A stretch of 64,000 nt of DNA from Numida meleagris (lineage: Eukaryota; Chordata; Aves; Galliformes; Numididae). The notes beneath the pieces are model-generated. The model ran no database searches. It saw only the letters and a program-made list of their open reading frames with translations, and was not told where the DNA came from. Made by a program: the position numbers and the translations under genes. Where the stretch lies: the NCBI RefSeq assembly GCF_002078875.1, contig NC_034410.1, positions 42,458,798 through 42,522,797 of the forward strand, given 5' to 3'. Below are positions 62,701-64,000 of the stretch, piece after piece (the stretch's first letter is position 1; every line of letters starts with the position of its first letter).

Positions 62701-63912
62701 GGAAGGTGGCAGGATTTGGATGTGCCACAGATAACCTTTCCCCACTAATTTAGATTTGTTTAGTGGTAACTGCTGAACTAATATTAGTATTCCAATAGCA
62801 TCTGAAGATTCTAAGGTATCTCAGAGCCCCATTGTATCTCAGACACTACATAAACCCATAGTGGGGAGAAGTCCCAGTCCTGCAGACTGCAGGATAAACA
62901 GGCAAGACAATATGTAGCAAAAAGAAAATGGTATCTCTCTTTTTCAGATGGGGTATCAGTATTCACATGGGATAACAGAACAGTAACACTATTTTCAGAA
63001 GTGTGGAGAAATAAAGCATTTTGCCAAATGTTAAAAACAATTTCTATCAGAGTTTGGAGTGAGCTTGAATTTCTTGAGTCTTAATACACTGATCAAAAGA
63101 CAATCACCTGTGTTTCCTAAGTGAAGTTTAAGCGTACCTTTGGTAAGGTGGGAACAAATAGCATTGTTCTTGTAGATGAGAAACACCTGAGTAGGTAATG
63201 TGCAAAAAGTAACAAAGATACAGAAATGAATAACTTCTCTTTTTACTCTCTTCGTAATTTACAGATATCTTAGCAAAACAGCTGAAAACAAGAGTTGTTT
63301 CTATTTTGACCCAGCGCACCTTCTTGTGCTTGGAATATCTTTCTAACACCTGAGTTTAGTCTAGTCATGGCAAGTTCCCAAGGTATCTTAGGGCAATATT
63401 TTACCTTTTACCTGGATGCAAACCCAACGTGGATATCTGCAGCCATGCAAAAACCCTCAGTCCATGCGTGGATAAGTAGGACCAGACACAATCAAATGTT
63501 TGAGTGCCTAGTGACAGAAGTTGTGTATGTGACCTACATTCAGTGCTAACATTCCTGGATTGCTTATCTTCATTCCTATGCTAGCCATTGCTATTCCTGA
63601 AAATCCAGAATTGATATTTTCAGGAAAGTCCCTCAGAAAGGAAACAAACTCAAGTGCTGGTTTTTAACTTAAGCCCTTGCCCAGTTATTTTTCCACACAG
63701 AGATAGGGACTCAAGCAGGGAGTCCCGCAGCGTTACAAAAGCACGGTTAAACTCATAAGTTCCCTTTGTGCTTCTGAAGATATGCCTTATCTATTCCTAA
63801 CCTGTACTTTAGGTACCAGTTGGACAACACACTTGCAGAAGCAGCGGTAGGACTGTGTAAAGCCCCACCTTGGTTAGCATTCTCCATTGAATCTCTTTGT
63901 TGTAGTGAACAG
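59704..63912. other. Unique sequence, no firm gene
   Basis: No transposon is recognised. A strong donor GAG|gtaaga at about 60042 follows a 63-bp open stretch from 59980 with a possible acceptor, and an opposing minus-strand frame at 59994-59794 also has an acceptor-like start. The two contradict each other and neither is called. Confidence 0.4.
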
Positions 63913-64000
63913 TTCGGCGAGATGTAATTTGGCAGCTGCCGAGGACAGATGAAGAAGACAGCAATGTTGATTTTCTTGCACCGGAAAGATCTCTTTTGCC
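63913..64000 (+). CDS. Candidate coding exon, cut by window end
   Basis: After 'gtgaacag' a frame stays open to the window end (two bases, then 28 codons). It reads RRDVIWQLPRTDEEDSNVDF and onwards to ERSLL. The peptide is charged, contains an acidic DEED cluster and has balanced codons. The DNA keeps several CpGs (TTCGGCG, GCCGAGG, ACCGGAA) in an otherwise CpG-poor region, which hints at selection. A pyrimidine-rich tract ends in TAG at 63903-63905. Using that earlier acceptor would put an in-frame TGA at the exon start, so the coding reading needs the later AG at 63911-63912. Protein not recognised. It could be an exon of the gene promoted at 22.3 kb, but the phase does not join directly to the 22489 exon. 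Confidence 0.42.

Noticed and set aside
1..64000. tRNA, rRNA, CRISPR, prokaryotic operons
   Set aside because: I looked for cloverleaf-type A/B boxes, rRNA segments and regular direct-repeat arrays and saw none. The only regular array is the TTCTA microsatellite.

Overview
The window is vertebrate nuclear DNA, most likely from a bird and probably a galliform. The evidence is its repeats. There are at least eight CR1 (chicken repeat 1) LINE fragments, most of which end in the avian ATTCTATG-type tail. Three fragments belong to a mariner family that resembles the chicken Galluhop group. A pair of short LTR-like elements and a Charlie-type hAT element complete the set. There is no operon structure, no bacterial gene density and no CRISPR. 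Nearly all of the sequence is intronic or intergenic, and most open frames are short chance frames or lie antisense inside CR1. Repeat names rest on recognition by eye, not on a database search.

Layout. Positions 1-20000 are mostly AT-rich unique sequence with a CR1 3' end (380-965), a broken mariner (4512-5370), a reverse CR1 (9254-9507) followed by two tight inverted repeats (9551-9640), and a second broken mariner (16148-16855). Two stretches in this part (13690-13880 and 15600-15890) look like candidate conserved non-coding elements. From 20800 to 22030 two CR1 pieces lie head to tail, and one keeps a large part of the CR1 reverse transcriptase. This block abuts a strong CpG island (about 22040-22560), the clearest regulatory feature here. 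The island contains a 22-codon upstream ORF whose stop codon is followed directly by an ATG that opens a short candidate coding exon ending at a splice donor. Several further plus-strand donor-like sites follow, so transcription to the right is the best guess.

To the right of the island come a (TTCTA)n array, a CR1 fragment (25311-25500), two related LTR-like elements (27913 and 32341) that share a 12-bp inverted repeat, a TATA-like box and a splice donor, a CR1 (35711-36227), a perfect 20-bp hairpin (38283-38330), a hAT element with an 8-bp target duplication (41371-41904), a nested CR1-in-CR1 (46409-47600), a 54-codon ORF in a possible conserved element (47958-48122), an internally deleted mariner with both ends (50828-51356), and two more reverse CR1s. 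The last bases (63913-64000) look like the start of a coding exon that runs out of the window.

The simplest reading is the 5' part of a long gene: a CpG-island promoter near 22.3 kb and a very long first intron full of transposon remnants. I could not identify the gene. The four candidate exons (20020, 22489, 48854 on the minus strand, and 63913) are weak individually and do not agree on one strand. I found no convincing undescribed system.
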